64,000 nucleotides of DNA from Straminergon stramineum (taxonomy: Eukaryota; Streptophyta; Bryopsida; Hypnales; Calliergonaceae), in contig OY987272.1 of the NCBI GenBank assembly GCA_963920665.1, forward strand, positions 1,369,001-1,433,000. Reading direction: 5' to 3'. Every line of letters starts with the position of its first letter. Within the stretch, counting starts at the first letter, position 1. A program made the translations under genes and the position numbers. The notes below the pieces were generated by a model, which was not told the DNA's origin, ran no database searches, and saw nothing but the letters and a program-made list of their open reading frames with translations. Below are positions 37,066 through 50,823 of this stretch, one piece after another.

Positions 37066-38578
37066 TTTGAAAACTAAGAACATTTATATATATTTTGAAT
37101 CCTATTTAATATGTTTGGAGTCCTAATCACTACATTTTGAATCCTATTCACTACCTTTTGTATTTATTTTTTCTTTTCATAAATATCTTTCCTTTTTCTT
37201 TAGCTTTTCCTTTTATAAATACAGAGTACATTTTTGGGAAAGTATTACCCTACATATCATGATGTGAATAGTGTGAGAGGACGTGGACCCCTGAAAAATC
37301 TGACGTGGAAATTCAATTTCAGCACCTGGGTGCCGAATCAGACTTTCACGTACGGTATTCACCTGATATATATAAATGCCTTCTAACCCTCATACCCACC
37401 CACGGACCCACCCACTTGTCCGATGCACTTCTGAAAGGACCGGAGGTGGCTTGTTTTGCAATCTCACTTGGGCTGCATATATGTTGTCTCTGCGAAACGG
37501 CCGTGGTTTTTTGTGGAGCAGGCTTTGATAGTTTGCTCACAGAGGACACGAATCCGCTCATTTAATCAGTTTTTTCAGACTGAAGTATTGAAGAGCATTT
37601 CCTGGTGCATTGAATTCGTCTTTGTGCCAGCTCGTCGCTGTGATCTGCGGCACAGATTGTTCACGCTACAGAAAATCTTCAAAACAGGACGAGGATTCGT
37701 TGCTATGCGTCAAGATTGCGAATGAGCGATGGAATCGAAACCCTAATTGAAAATCTGAAACGGAAGAGTTTCTTGGTTAGGGTTGAAGGGCACCACCTTC
37801 GGCAACGGGAGCAGGTTCAAGCTCCGGTGAACGCGCAGGTGTCTATACTCTAGATGCAATGGCTAAGTCGGGGATTTAGGGTACTTTGCGATTTAGACGC
37901 CATTCGCAAGTCATTCGATTTTAATTCACTCAAAGGACCCGATTATTGCCGACCTATTTTCGTTCTTTGCACCAGTTTTGTAGCTCCTCACTTCTACTTG
38001 GAGTATGTGTAGGAAATTTTGAAGGGTTAAGCCCTATCTAGACGAGAAACAAATACAGTACTCCGGTGTACGCACTGGAGTAATAGTTGAGACGTGGGAG
38101 ACAAGCGAAGATGTGCGTCTTTTTTTATTTTTTCCTCAACCAAACCCTAACTTGCTGATTTGCTCTTAATGCTCAAGTCAGAAGTGACTGCTCCATAGTG
38201 ATCAAACGCGCTCGAGAGTTCGGTGATTTTGCGGACGCCGGAAATTGTAATTGAACTATTTTCAAGTAATTCTGGTATTTGAATCTTCCAATTATGGACC
38301 CTGGGACGAGGCATTTATTTTTAGAACGTTGTCGAGGAGCAATTGGAACCGGTGTGTCTGGATTTGGTTCAGCCCGCTGTTGAGAGGGAGTCACAGAAGA
38401 TTATAAGAAGGGGAACCGGAAGTTTTATAATCTTGTATCTTGTGCCCTGACGTTGAGAGTCAATCTGGTAGCGGTATTCCGAAATCTTCAACAACTTACC
38501 GTATAGTGTATTGGCGCAGATACTCCAACTGAATTCATTTTAACTCGGTCAGTTTTAACCGAGGAGTTGATGTGAGCC
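37066..38578 (+). promoter_or_regulatory. TFIIE-alpha upstream region with TATA and telo-boxes
   Basis: A TATATATAAA box lies at 37367-37376. Two AAACCCTAA telo-boxes lie at 37738-37746 and 38142-38150; such boxes are common in leaders of plant housekeeping genes. No ORF here is convincing. The 1.2-kb distance from TATA box to ATG suggests either a long leader with an intron or an unrecognised start nearer the gene. Confidence 0.4.
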
Positions 38579-41500
38579 ATGAGCATCGAACCTTTCCGGA
38601 GGTTAGTAAAGTTAGTGGCAAGGGCTTTCTACGATGAGGAGATTCCTGCGAAAGGACCGAATCGAAGCAAGTCGGACAAGTCGGATAACAAGGGCATCGC
38701 TGTTGTCGTTCTCGACGCACTCACCAGGTTTGCAAGCTGGACTTCAAACCCTAAAAATATATGACTTGCCGGACGGACTATTGCGAACCTTGTTGTAATT
38801 TTCTCAATTGTGTATATGGTAGGCGACAATGGGTGAAGGAAGAAGATTTGGCCAAAGTTCTACGGCTCCACCCCAAGCAGCTTAGACGCACACTACGAGT
38901 GCTGGAGGAGGAGATGCTTGTCATTCGGGAGCATAGACGCGAGGTCTGAATTCAGTTATCTTTTTATCTATTCGATCTTAAGACGATAATTCTACATTGG
39001 CATTGAGGGGAAGGATTTTATGAATTAGAGTCGAGAACTTGTTGTACTTTGAGATGTAACGCTTCCTTTCCTCTTGTCGTTTAAAACATTCAGCCCTCAA
39101 ATGTGTTCCTGATGCTTGATTTTTTCATCTTCAGACAGTGAAGGGTGCCAAGGTGTTTAATGCAGCTCTTGCGGCCGTGAGTGATGGTAGGCCTATCGAG
39201 AAAGAGGGCGAGGAGAAATTGAAAGTGCATACACATTCGTATTGCTGCCTGGATTATGCACAGGTTTGTTCTATTGTCCCGTTTCTGCTGAAGCATTAGA
39301 GGACTTACTTTTTCCATTCTTGGATTCAAAGAATTATCAGCCATGTGTGCTATCATATCACTTTCTGTTATAGAAGTGTCAGCTATCAATGTGCATTTTC
39401 CCCTGTCTACTGTAATGGGTGTGCATCACTTAAAGATCAAACCTAGAGTCTGAGCTGGTTGGAGTAGAGCAGGTCTATGACATTGTCCGGTACCGGATTC
39501 ACCGAGCAAGGAAGAAAATAAAGGATGAGCTGGAGGATCGCAATGCCATTCAGGAATACATCTGCCCAAACACTGCCTGTGGACGCAGGTCCTGTTTAAA
39601 ATAATCCCACACTTTCAAAGCGTGTAGTCTCCTTTTGTTTTGTTCGAAACTCGATGTATCTGACGCTAATGGTGAGGCATTTCTGAGCTGTAAAGCTGAT
39701 TGAGATAGTTGCCGTACTTTAATTTGAAAACTGAAGAAATAAAAATGAAGCCCAGCCAAAAGCTCACTTTGTCCCTGCTTGCTGTATTCTCGAATTGTTC
39801 ATCTGTCCATTCGTTTCTTTCGGTCAAATGGTCTGCCATTACGTTTAGCTATCAGTCATCTAGTTCTTAAGATGGCGTTCTTTCTCAATTTTCTAGCGGT
39901 TGATTCTCTGCTGTGAGTTTTGACGATAGTAACTCTGTTGAAGGCATCCCACTACTATCATTCTGTAGGTATTCTTTGAAACGCATCGTTTGTTGTTCAT
40001 TCTGTATGTGTGTTTGAATATTTCAGGTACTCAGCACTTGATGCTACGCGCCTTATAAACCTTGTCACAGAGCTCTTTCATTGCGAAAATTGCGATTCAG
40101 AGCTTGTTGAGGAGAGCGACAAGTTTGCGGTCGCTGCTCCTGCAGACGTTGCGGATGGCGAGGATAATGCTCGGCGTCGGCGACGAGAGAAACTCAAAGA
40201 TCTTCTGGAAAAGTTAGATGTGAGTTTTCACAGCCTATTCTTCCCTCACGAGGATTCCTTTGGGGACTCTGCTCGGCTACAGATTCGCAGTGCCACTTAA
40301 TTTTGGTCTTTTAAAGATAGTACTTAGGGGAGTGGATTGTTGTGGTCGCCTTTAGTAGAGTTGGTCAGTTTTGTTACTTGATATTGAGAATTTGACCTCT
40401 AATTCATAAGTATCTAGAATTACTTTAGATTTGTGCGATAAATAGAACGGGGAGATGAATAGAACTCAAGGCAAGATGAGACTAATTTATGAATGGTCAG
40501 ACACTCAGCCCTCCACTTTTAAAAATATATCTATGTCGGGATGGTTCTTGCCTTTACTATTTTTTGGATTTAGAGAGCTTTTGTGCTTATTAATCTTCAC
40601 AAGAGTAGTTGAGACTTTTTCCAGACTCGTTATTTTGGTGATTGTTTCCATAAAATCCAGATGGGCAAGGTGCCTATATTTCTGCTCATCTGTACGTGTT
40701 TCCCAGCTTGTTGAGGATTGGAGTATCTCTTCTGCTTTCTGCCTTTGTGACAACATGTTTTTGTCTGTTGGGTGGAACAGAAACAGTTGCAGCCTTTACA
40801 TGTCCAACTCCAACGTGTGAAAGACTTAACTCCACCCGATTTTGGAACACTTGTGCAATGGGAAAAGAGAGCCATTGGTTCAATCCGTGCTGCTGGTGAC
40901 AACAATGAAGATTCCGTCAAGGCTGCGCATGCTCAAGGCTTGACAGGAACTCCGATGCCATTCTTGGGAGAAACCACGGTATTTTCCGCATTCATTGAGT
41001 TTGCATGTATGTTTTGTACGAATCACTCGAAGTCAGTAAGGTATTTGAATTGTTCGGCACGGGGTATGTTGAAAGCAAGGACTGCAAACTTTAGGATTTA
41101 TGTGTCTTCCTTACGACTGTGTAGTATTGCCACATTTTCTAGTAGCTCTGTTGTGGTAGCCTGTATTTTAATACATCTCCGCGTAGAGAGTGTCTGTCTT
41201 GAAAGTGGTCTGTAATTCCAGTTTCTATGGTTGCTCTTCTTGATGATGTGTCTACATTCTATCATCGCCTCTAGCTCTTTTGTAAAATTATGTTTTGTGA
41301 TCTGCTAACTCGTGTGAGGGATGCTGCAGGTGGAAGTTGCTTTAGCTGGCGACGTGAAGAAAGAAGAGAAGGATGATTCTGGTGCAGGCCCAACGAAGGT
41401 ACTCCCACCATGGATGATACGAGAGGGCATGGCCCTAAACTCTAAGCAGAGAGGAGAAGCCAAGGAAGAAGACAGGAATGACGATACTGGTGGTTTCTCC

Positions 41501-42415
41501 AACGCAGATCTCAAGCCTGCAGAAGAAGACAAAGAGACTATGCAACGAAAGCTTCAGGTCTTGAATCTGACTTTTTTCTATACTATCCTGATTAACCCTC
41601 ATCCTTTTTGGGTGAAAATTTGAATGCAATGGAGTTTCTAATTTCTCACGGTTTCTTAGTTCCACAATGAATATCAAGGCTTCTCAGAAGGTATTCTTCA
41701 CTTCACCTTTGGTATGCATCCTTACATGGACCAAAAAACTTTCCCTGACAACAGGAAGAATACCTTAGAGCATACTACGCAGCCATCCTCGAGTCTCAAC
41801 AGAAAGCTTCTCAAGCTGCGGCAGCGACAGCAGCAGCTCATGAGCCAAATATTGCGGCACAGAATCCCAGTGTCGAAACAGTGGCAGAGGGCAGCGCAAT
41901 GACCGTTAAGAAAGAAGATGGTGAAGAGGATGATGATGTGGAATGGGAAGATGCCCCTGCTGCAGGTATTTATGCAGACATGCCTAGTGTTCCTTTCTGG
42001 AAGATGCGAGAGTACTGGATCTGCATTCTTCTCATTTAGCCCGTTCTAAGTATCTGCAAGCACTATCAGAGGGGAATTGGTGTTGTCAGGGTGTAATTCG
42101 TTCTGAGGCGTTTCTAAGTTTCTAAGTTGTTTTCGCTTGGCTTTTATCGCCTGTAACATCAGTTGAGGGTGACAATTTACAATGTAATGGGGCATCTGAA
42201 AAAAAGTTAATATGCAGTTACGATGAAGTTCCTCACTTGTAGATGTGATAACTATTCAGCTTCTTTGATACAATCTGATTTAAGTCTTCCTTGAAATCGC
42301 AGATGGATCCAGGAACGAGAGCCTCGAAGAAACAGGAGCTTTGCCGATGGATGAACAAGGAGATGGTGCAGGTGAAGTGGATGATGATGATGGTGTGGAA
42401 TGGGAAGAAGGTTAA
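38579..42415 (+). CDS. Transcription initiation factor IIE, alpha subunit
   Basis: Nine exons: 38579-38727, 38823-38943, 39135-39263, 39473-39588, 40027-40219, 40781-40978, 41330-41557, 41755-41965, 42303-42415; 485 aa. The extended winged helix covers about 1-110 (FRRLVKLVARAFYDEE, KGIAVVVLDALTRRQWVKEE, LRLHPKQLRRTLRVLEEE). Then YDIVRYRIHRARKKIKDELE and a zinc ribbon with Cys164, 169, 191, 194 (ICPNTACGRRYSALDA...FHCENC). The C-terminal half is charged, has a conserved PPWMIREGM, and ends in acidic repeats DDDVEWED and DDDGVEWEE. TFIIE alpha works with TFIIE beta in the Pol II preinitiation complex, recruiting and regulating TFIIH. All junctions keep frame and the gene looks intact. The first zinc knuckle is C-x4-C rather than the C-x2-C of human and yeast TFIIE alpha. 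Confidence 0.95.
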
Positions 42416-44970
42416 TGGCCATTAAGCTGTGCCATTGCAGTAATGCATGACCACGTTTTTGTCTTTCCTCCCTTGGGACGCGTTGCAAGGTTTAAGCTCC
42501 CACAGCCTGGAGTTGAGCATTGTCGTAGGGTGGCAGTATGTCAATGGCGGTGCAGATATACATATATATATGAACGCGTCTTGTGATTTTCTTCATCAGA
42601 AGACGGTACCATACACGTATTTGCTACTATGATTCAATTGGCTGTGACCCCCCAACAGCACGAAACGTTGATTGTGACCTTTTAGTGAGTTGAAATTTGG
42701 ATATTAGGTAATGAGTTGCTGTGTACACGATATCCCTGCTTCGCGCAGCTTTGAGCTCTTTTAGTTTTCATTGATTACAATGCCTTGGAATTGTCGTGAA
42801 CGTTCAGATTTCTATACCTGATGGTATGAGGTAAGAGGTCTAGAAAGCGACCATTTACCAGCTGTAGGGAAATTGGAGTGGGTAAACACTGTGATAGAAT
42901 TTCTAGTTAAGTATCCGTAAAAGAAGAAAGAATTTTGCTGTGAATGCAAAAAGTTTCATAATTTTAGGACCGGTCCACTTTTAGTTATAATTTCTCGAAG
43001 TGAAAGGCATTAGGCCAGTATTTGAGTTCATAGCTGTGGCAGGAATCTCATGACTGAGTTCTGCGACTGGACCATAATGAATCCAAAAGAAGATCCGGTT
43101 GTATTTACATGGCATGCACAAATTGCCTCAAACAAACCTATTTGGATTTTGCACACATGGCTTGCAAGATTTATTGCTTTCACTTTTATTTATGATTATT
43201 CTTGTGTGCTATTAATTGTGACCATTTACTTTTCATCCATCTCTAATCCTAATATTGCCTATGTGATCCTAATATCGTCTATCTTTGAGCTCAATTGTAT
43301 TTGAACATGATGTTGAGGCAACTTATAGACTCTTCTTTGTCAATTCTTCAATTTGAAAGTGACCATATTTGATCCTTTTATAGGAGCAATTTGAAGAACT
43401 TGGTCACTTTTAGGTCATATTTTACATGTGTTGCTAAACTTTTGATTGGTCAAAGAATGGGAGTACATTGAGTAAACCTCTTTTGTTGTAGAACTAGTGT
43501 ACAATTGCATTTCAATTCATCACTTGATTTGTCTTGGTTGTTTCTCTTTCCATGTATTTTGTTTATTTCATGGGATATACTATTAGAGGTAAATACAAGT
43601 GGTCCACTCCAAAATCTAACTCCAATTTTCTTACATTGGTTTAGATTCTCTAAGAGTTAGATTTATTAACATTCAAGATTTTTGTTTAAATTAAGTATAC
43701 CCCAAACCAACTATACACTCGAAACCAACAATATTTACTATTGTTGTACATTTGATATCCCTATGTGTAGGATTTAGGTAGTGAGAAATTTTTTATTTGG
43801 TAGGTTTTGGATATACATATCTTAAATGTCTATCAATTGGTAATCTTTGAATGGAAAATGGAGTTGTTTGATGTCACTTGTTGTGGTTTTATCCTCCCAC
43901 TTAAAATTGCATAGAAAACTCATACATAATAATAAAAATTGATTTCAAACAAATTTTGCACTTATGTCCCAAACACCATTGAAGCTCTATCATTATCTCC
44001 CAACAAACATGCTCTTGCTTAATAGACTTAAAGTGATCCAAATAGCATCTTCTATAGCACAAGAACAAGTGAGTTGCCTTTGTATTGTAAATCTTTGAAA
44101 TCAAGTATTGAATGAAGTAGAAAAGAATAATATTGATCCTAAAACTATTGCGTATAATTAAAGAGTTTGGTGATAGTAGCTCTACTAAATACATCACATG
44201 GACTTAGGAAGCAAGCATTATGTAATGTCTCATAATTATAGATTGAGGAAGTGAGCATTATTTTTGGTGAGTTCTATGAAACAAATGAGTGATTATTGGA
44301 TGAAGGGTTGACATAACCCTCACAATACCTTTTACTTTGTAAAGATGGATTGGTCACCATGAAAATCATCCTTTAGTTATTGGTACAATATAAATCATCT
44401 ACTTACAAAAATCAAAAGCACTCATTAGAGGTCATCCTAGTATACAAGATGATCATCCCTTTCCACACGAAATTCTAATGATGAACCTATGCACTTCTAT
44501 CTATCATACAGCCCAATTCCATTCACTTCCCAATTCTATCAATAGCCAAGCCTCGTTCAGTCCCCCTACTATGGGCCCAATTTTGTCCCTAAAACATCCA
44601 AATTCATTCTTTTTATAACAAAATCAAAATTTTTATGACAACAAGGAGTAACATGTCACTCCATTAATGGTTATGGGTTGTTTATGTTGGATGTTTATGA
44701 CTCTAGTAATTTTCTACTTTCAAGATTGACCACTTCAAAAATTCACATAAATTATAATTTTAATTGAAAAGTTATAATTCCACTTGGCTTTGATCCATGA
44801 AACAAGTCTACACCTCTGAAAAATATGTGACCCTCTTGGAATTGGCCCCAAGATACTTAGATTCCAAATCAAGGCAATAATAGGCTTGTCTACCTTAGAA
44901 TGACTCTCTATGATCCACTGGGCCACTCTGTTCCGTAGAGTCCTTCCAAGGTTAATTGTTTGCATTTTCT
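42416..44970. other. TFIIE 3' flank and AT-rich spacer
   Basis: 42416-42900 is probably 3' UTR. From about 42.9 kb the sequence is AT-rich with no supportable gene. A diverged copy of the TTAACCC-family repeat is visible near 44340-44500 (ATCATC(T)A(C)TT, CACTCATTAGAGGTCA, GATGAACCTATGCACTTCTATC). Confidence 0.55.
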
Positions 44971-44980
44971 TAGCTTGTGG

Positions 44981-45220
44981 AATATTAACCCTTAAATGTC
45001 AACATGGACATTTTGTGTCTCATGGATGACAAAGAATCTTCCTACGTAGGACAAAAGTGCAATTATTCATCCTTGGAATTTTGTGCAAAAAGGAGAGATC
45101 TTGCACAATAATTTGACCTCCAATTATTGAATGTTTTTTTAATTTTCAAGTAGATGATATCACACAATTCCAAAAAAAACTATGATGTCCACGGTCACCA
45201 ATCCATCCTTTAAAATTTAG
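44981..45220 (+). repeat. TTAACCC-family repeat copy
   Basis: Starts ATTAACCCTTAAATGTC. Contains GGATGACAAAGAATCTTCCTA, ATTCATCCTTGGAATTTTGTG and AAGTAGATGATATCACA in the same order as the 6.9-kb copy, and ends near CCATCCTTTAAAA. Confidence 0.6.
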
Positions 45221-46070
45221 CTTAAGCTATGCTTGGAAGCCAACTCAAAAAGCACCAAATTTTTCCTTGGACTTGCTGAAAAACCAATTTGTAAGGAGTC
45301 TTTACAATGGTGATAAAAAATTTAGGACTCACGTGATGTGTCCACAAACATAGGTATGTTCATATTTGGTGTTAAAGAATGTTGCTACTGAAGATCTTAA
45401 GAAGGAATTTAGACCTATTTCTGGACCAGATTCACATTGCAAACATCACTCCTAACACCAAGTACAAACATACCTTTAGGTACATTATGAGTTACAAACT
45501 GCAGAGTGATTACATCACTGCAATCCATTCAGTTTTTTTAAAAGAATCACAAGGCAAACCACCGATTGTCCAGCTTCAGTTGGGAAAGCACCAACTTGCA
45601 AGGACACAAAAAATTCAAGCTTGAGATTGAATCACAGACTGCCGGTTCGCTGCGTCAACGGAAGTCTCTCAGTGTTGGTCTAACTTACTTGTGTAACAAA
45701 AGTCTTGGATAGGTGAGAGAAAAAAGAGGCGAGGATGGTGATGTTTGACCAACATGAGCGACGCTGCCAACCTCGATGTTCATCTCAATTAGGTCAGTCC
45801 GCATTGAGTAAAGGTCGTGTGTGATTACGATGCCACGAGTTCCTATACCCTATTTGTTTGTTGTGTATGAGTGAATGTTGAGAGTGAATTTACAACAACC
45901 TCTTTTTTGCAAAGATGAATTTGGACATAAAATAATGCATTCGAATTGGGCATTATGGTGCATGCATTCTTATAACAGTCGACAAAAATGTTGACAAAAA
46001 ATGTCGACAAAAATGCATATCAACGTGAGTTGGTGAAGAATCACGGCTCATTTTGTTTGCAAGGTTGAGT
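45221..46070. other. Intergenic, mixed composition
   Basis: No gene supported. 45600-45870 is less AT-rich than its surroundings. 45975-46010 carries three GTCGACAAAAATG/GTTGACAAAAAATG-type short direct repeats just before the fold-back. Confidence 0.45.
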
Positions 46071-46210
46071 AAGGTGAACCAGCCCGTTACGGCCATCCTT
46101 CCCAATTCCACCCGTGTGTGCATGTAGTGTGAATTTTCTCTTTGAAATGTACCCCATGGGTACACGAGGGCGGAATTGAGAAGGGTGGCAGTTGTAGGTT
46201 GGTTCACCTT
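46071..46210. ncRNA. 140-nt fold-back, candidate miRNA-like precursor
   Basis: The outer arms AAGGTGAACCA (46071-46081) and TGGTTCACCTT (46200-46210) are perfect complements. The inner arms 46093-46118 and 46163-46190 pair well, around TTCCCAATTCCACCC (46099-46113) and GGGCGGAATTGAGAA (46168-46182). Mismatches on the plus strand (A-C, C-A) become U-G and G-U pairs in a minus-strand transcript. The core resembles the miR482/2118 family and, in reverse complement, a GGIGK P-loop coding sequence. The miR482-like sequence is on the 5' arm, not the usual 3' arm. A small TIR element is the main alternative. Confidence 0.3.
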
Positions 46211-49200
46211 GTTACTTACCGGATGTATTATTGGTACTCATGTACTATACTTTGTCTAAAAATTTGAAAACAAATTCTATAAGCTCGTGGGAGTGGTTCA
46301 TATTGTCTGAATGTCTCAATTTTGTTGAGGCTTGTTGGCAATTGAAAGAGGATTGTGGACTCTCTTTGCTTGTACTTTTTTTAAACACTGAATGAATAAA
46401 TTATGAAATTTCAAAGTACTATGAATTATAGGTGAATAAAAAATGGAGTTGTTCCTCTCCTATTTGAAAGTGGGTACATGTAGACAAGAATCTCAAGGAG
46501 TAGGCTTTCAATCATGCTTGGATAGATTGAAACTAATAAGATAAAGGTGTATTACAAGTGCGACACCCTTGGTAAAGACCATTTGGTCAATTGAATGTCC
46601 AAGGATTAAGACTCCTAGGCATATCCAAAATTTTAGATTCTATAAACTAGTTCAAATGCACCATTGCTACTACCAAATGGTTTTGTGTTCATTGTTCTGT
46701 TAGTTTCAACATAGTTTTTATTAGTTTTAATACAAATTCAATACAAAACCATTTCATTCCATTTTGGATTTGTATTAGTGATGTTGTATATCAACTTAAC
46801 CGACAAACCCTCTAAAATCTATATTTTGGATGATGAATAGGGTGTTGGATCTAAATAACTTTTCATCTAGCCAAAATGATATTTGAAGCTTAAAAAACAA
46901 CCTCTCTTTGGAGAGCAGGTATGATTAAGTGGATTTAAGTATTATATACACAAGTATAAGCTTGCAAAAATACACAGAAAACTTTAAAAGATTTTAGGTA
47001 GTAAACTATTCATTCATCTTCCCCAGAGTCTACCTGATTAAATGCATTTGAATTGGGTATTATTCTTATTAGACAAATGTATGTTGACATAAATGTATTT
47101 TTCAGAGATGAAATCATATGTTTTCTATAATTCATAAAATTTTCATATCTATTGGTGATGATCAGAAATTATCGTGATTTTGTGAAAAAAAAAGTGTAAA
47201 AAATGCATATCTTGTATTGATTGAGCTCAAAAAATCTGAAATTTTCACCATAAGTGTAAATCATAGTGAAAAATATTATAATGTAATTCAATTTTCTATA
47301 TCATTTTATAAATAGAAATTCATGAGACCATGGTAATAAAAAGGTTGAATTGTAATAAAATAGTAATCTTTTGGAAAATTCAAATTCAAATTAGAATAGA
47401 ATTTATTCATTTCACGAGTTGGAACAAAATTCAAAAAAATATTTTACAGAGGTGAAATTTGGATTTAGTGCAAGGAGCTAGAAGTTGTCAAATACTAATC
47501 TATGTAAACTATATATTTAGTTTTTAAGAATTAAAAAAAGCATATTTTTCTCAAGTAATACTAATGTTTTAATAGTATTAGATGAAAGTTCATCATAATA
47601 AATTTTTGGTTTAAAATATATGTTTCTATATCTACACTCATATTCAGATAAAATATTGTATAGAAGGAATCAAGAGATTTTTAAAAATTAGACAATCCTA
47701 TGGGGTCATACAATTAAGCCACACTTGCATAGTAGTGTTGGTGTAAGGAATATTTGTTGGTTTTGACTCATAATGGTCTAGTAATATGAGGATATTGTCT
47801 TTTGGTATAAAATTTTTTAAACGAAATAAAATATGAGTATTTTATAAAGCATTCAAAATAGTAATCGTAAGAAAATTCAAGCCTAGGAAAATTTATCTCT
47901 AAAAGTTATGCGCAAAACAAGAGTGATGGAAAATGCAAACAAATAGATACTTTGGAATTTGATTTTTAGAAAATAGTAAAGAAATTTTTTTAAATTAAAA
48001 AAAGAAGAAATTCTAACTTGAATATTCTTCTTCTCAATATTTGGCATCTTTGGAAAAAAAATTGTGTCTTCTATCCATGTGCAAAGGTAGTGCACTTTGA
48101 GCATATGTGGTAGGTAGACACTTTATTATTTTTTGAAAATATCTTCTTAGGCTTGTGTAACTTTTGTAAAAGTCCATGTATCCCAATTTCAACCTTCAAA
48201 TTTTCATTTTTTGGGTGGATACAATAATATTGAATTGGAATTAGTTTAAAAATAGTAAGATAATTGAAAAAATTGAAAAAAGAACGCAATGTCTACAACT
48301 ACCACATGTGCCTTTATGTCAAATTTCATAAAAAACTGACATATACATCAAAAGTTATGAATGAAAATCCACTTGTCCAAGGCCAAGGGGATAGAAAAAG
48401 GGACAAGTGTTTCTTGCAATTACCCAATACCCCCACATTTCATGCCCTAGCTTATGAATTCATGGGATTAAATAATTTACAAAGATTTTTTTCTATTGAT
48501 TTGTCTACAAAAGATTCAATGATTATTGGGTGTGGAGTTGGTTGCAAAAAGTCAAAATTTCAAGTAGTGATAATGTATTGATTTAGAGGTCACAATAAGA
48601 ATTGGGTACAAAGATGGTTTTGGGTGTTTTCATACACCTTCATTTTTTACCTTTTAATAGCAACTATTGTAGCACACTTCAATATTGACAACAAATTCTT
48701 CCTTTGATAAGAAAAATATAATTTCAAGTCCATCCTATGATTGCCTTCTTTCTCTTCAATCTTCAATTATATATTAGAAGAAATGAATCTTTCAAGTTTC
48801 AACCATCCCACATGGATACAATAGATATTCTATCCATGATGAGCCCTCTTACCTTAATTCCTAGAATGATTTGCTCAAAAGACTATCTCAGGAAAACATG
48901 CCCTCTTACCAAGTAGATTTGCTATCTAAGTACCTAGGAGAAGCTCTTAGTCAACTCAAATATTTTTTAGAGTTGATTGAAAAATCTGAAAGAAGCCATT
49001 TGCAAGTAGAATCAAGACATTTTGACAAAAAATGAATTTGTTGTAATTTTTCAAATTTTTTTGGGACTAAATTGGTAATAAAAGCATGTGTAGCCCCAAC
49101 CTAAACAACATGATGATGTGTCCCCTCCCCAATTGTATTGTCACGATGCTAAAAGGGTTGCCAAGACTATGGTAATGGGTGGGTGATTAGGGGAAATGGG

Positions 49201-50570
49201 AAGGAACAATCCCTATAACAAAAGTTGCTAAAAAAGAAATACACTCAAAATCAAGTGCGATTCTTTTATCCACCATTTTGGGCACTCTTAAAACAATTGC
49301 AATTTTTTGAATTTTTGAGTATAATTTTTTGAATTTGGGTGTGCGTAATATTCTGTTGGAAAGGTTCTGAAAATACCTTTCCAATGGTATATTATATGCC
49401 TTGGTATTCAAAAATCTGCAATCAGAAATCCAAAAAGAAAAAAAAATCGTAATTGATTTGGGATTGCACAAAATGGTGGTAAACTGAAGAAGCATACTTG
49501 ATTTTGAGTGTGGTTCTTTTATAGTTCTAGAACAGTGGATAAAAGAATTATACTTGATTTTGGGTGCGATTCTTCTCTACCAACTTTTGTTATAAATTTA
49601 GAATGGTGGATAAAAAGAAATTTACTTGATTTTGAGTGTGATTCTTTTTTTACCAACATTTGTCATAAGTGCTATCATACATATATGGATGGCATATGGT
49701 GTCATATGTGCAACTTTTGTTTGAGTGAATAGATGTTTGACTTGGGTGAATGGTGGCATTGGGCTGTTCTACCTTTCCAGTAGTTTCAATCCCACCCAAT
49801 ACAGCTAGTGTAAGTTAGTAGTAACTTTCTATCAAAACTGATATAATGACAATCTTTTAATCTGAATGCAAGCTAAATGATATATGAACTTCTAATTATT
49901 CAACAATCCTTTCATCTGAATGCAAGCTATTCAGGACCACCCTTGCTCATACGGTACTTGTCCCTGTGAATGCAATTCTTAGATTCTCCTTTGTAAGTTA
50001 CATAAGTTGAACCACCCATTACCAAGCACTTAAGCATTTTGTGCATGATCTGGAGTAGTGTAAGCAATGCAAATTTTCTTCCATATAACAGAATGATAGA
50101 AATCATGGGTGTTGTCAAATTTTCATAATTTTTTCCCCATGAATTCAAATTGTTATGAATTTTGGAAGCCCAAAGTTGGCCTCCAGACATCCCCATCATG
50201 TAGGGTGTTCCATAACTAAGTTATTCATCGAAAGACTAATTTAACTCTCAAAATCAAGCACATGTGTCATGACTGTGATGGGCTAGTAGATGGTTGGAAA
50301 CCAAGAAACTAATGCTTTAATCCCTATGTGTCAGAGGGGACTTTTTGGGGATGTTGAAAAACTAGGATTTGTGGAATATCAAGTTCATCAAGTATTATAA
50401 TCTCAAAATCCGCACAGTGGATTCTCTTATAAATTGTACATTGGTACTCACCAATAAGTTGGCTTCAAATCTCAACCGTGAAACTTTAAGTAATTAAGTA
50501 GTTCTCAAATTATTTTGGATTTTCTAAATCCATAAAAAAAAACCCTCCTCATTTATATTGTTCTCTCTGT
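46211..50570. other. AT-rich intergenic region
   Basis: No gene supported. 47.1-48.3 kb is very AT-rich. 49496-49665 contains three short direct repeats (ACTTGATTTTG(A/G)GTG(T/C)G, near 49496, 49552 and 49625), with an inverted relative near 49235-49275. Confidence 0.55.
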
Positions 50571-50579
50571 GACACTCAG

Positions 50580-50823
50580 GGGTTAATCCTTAAAGGATGG
50601 ACTGGTGACTGTGAAAATCAGCCATTTTGAAACCATGTGACATCATCTACTTTAAAAAAATATATAAAATACTCATTGGAAGTCAAACTACTATTAATAG
50701 AAGATCTTCCCTTTCCACCCCTAATTTCAAGGATGAATAGTTGCACTTCTATCTTACATAGAAGAATTCCTTGTCATTCCTTGGACAAAAAATGTCTGCC
50801 TCATCATTTGGGGGTTAAAATCA
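50580..50823 (-). repeat. TTAACCC-family repeat copy, reverse orientation
   Basis: GGTTAATCCTTAAAGGATGG at the left and GGGGGTTAAAATC at the right bound a copy with TGACATCATCTACTTTAAAA, ACTCATTGGAAGTCAAACTA, AAGGATGAATAGTTGCACTT and a TTGGACAAAAAATGTC end, which is the reverse of the 6.9-kb copy. Confidence 0.65.
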
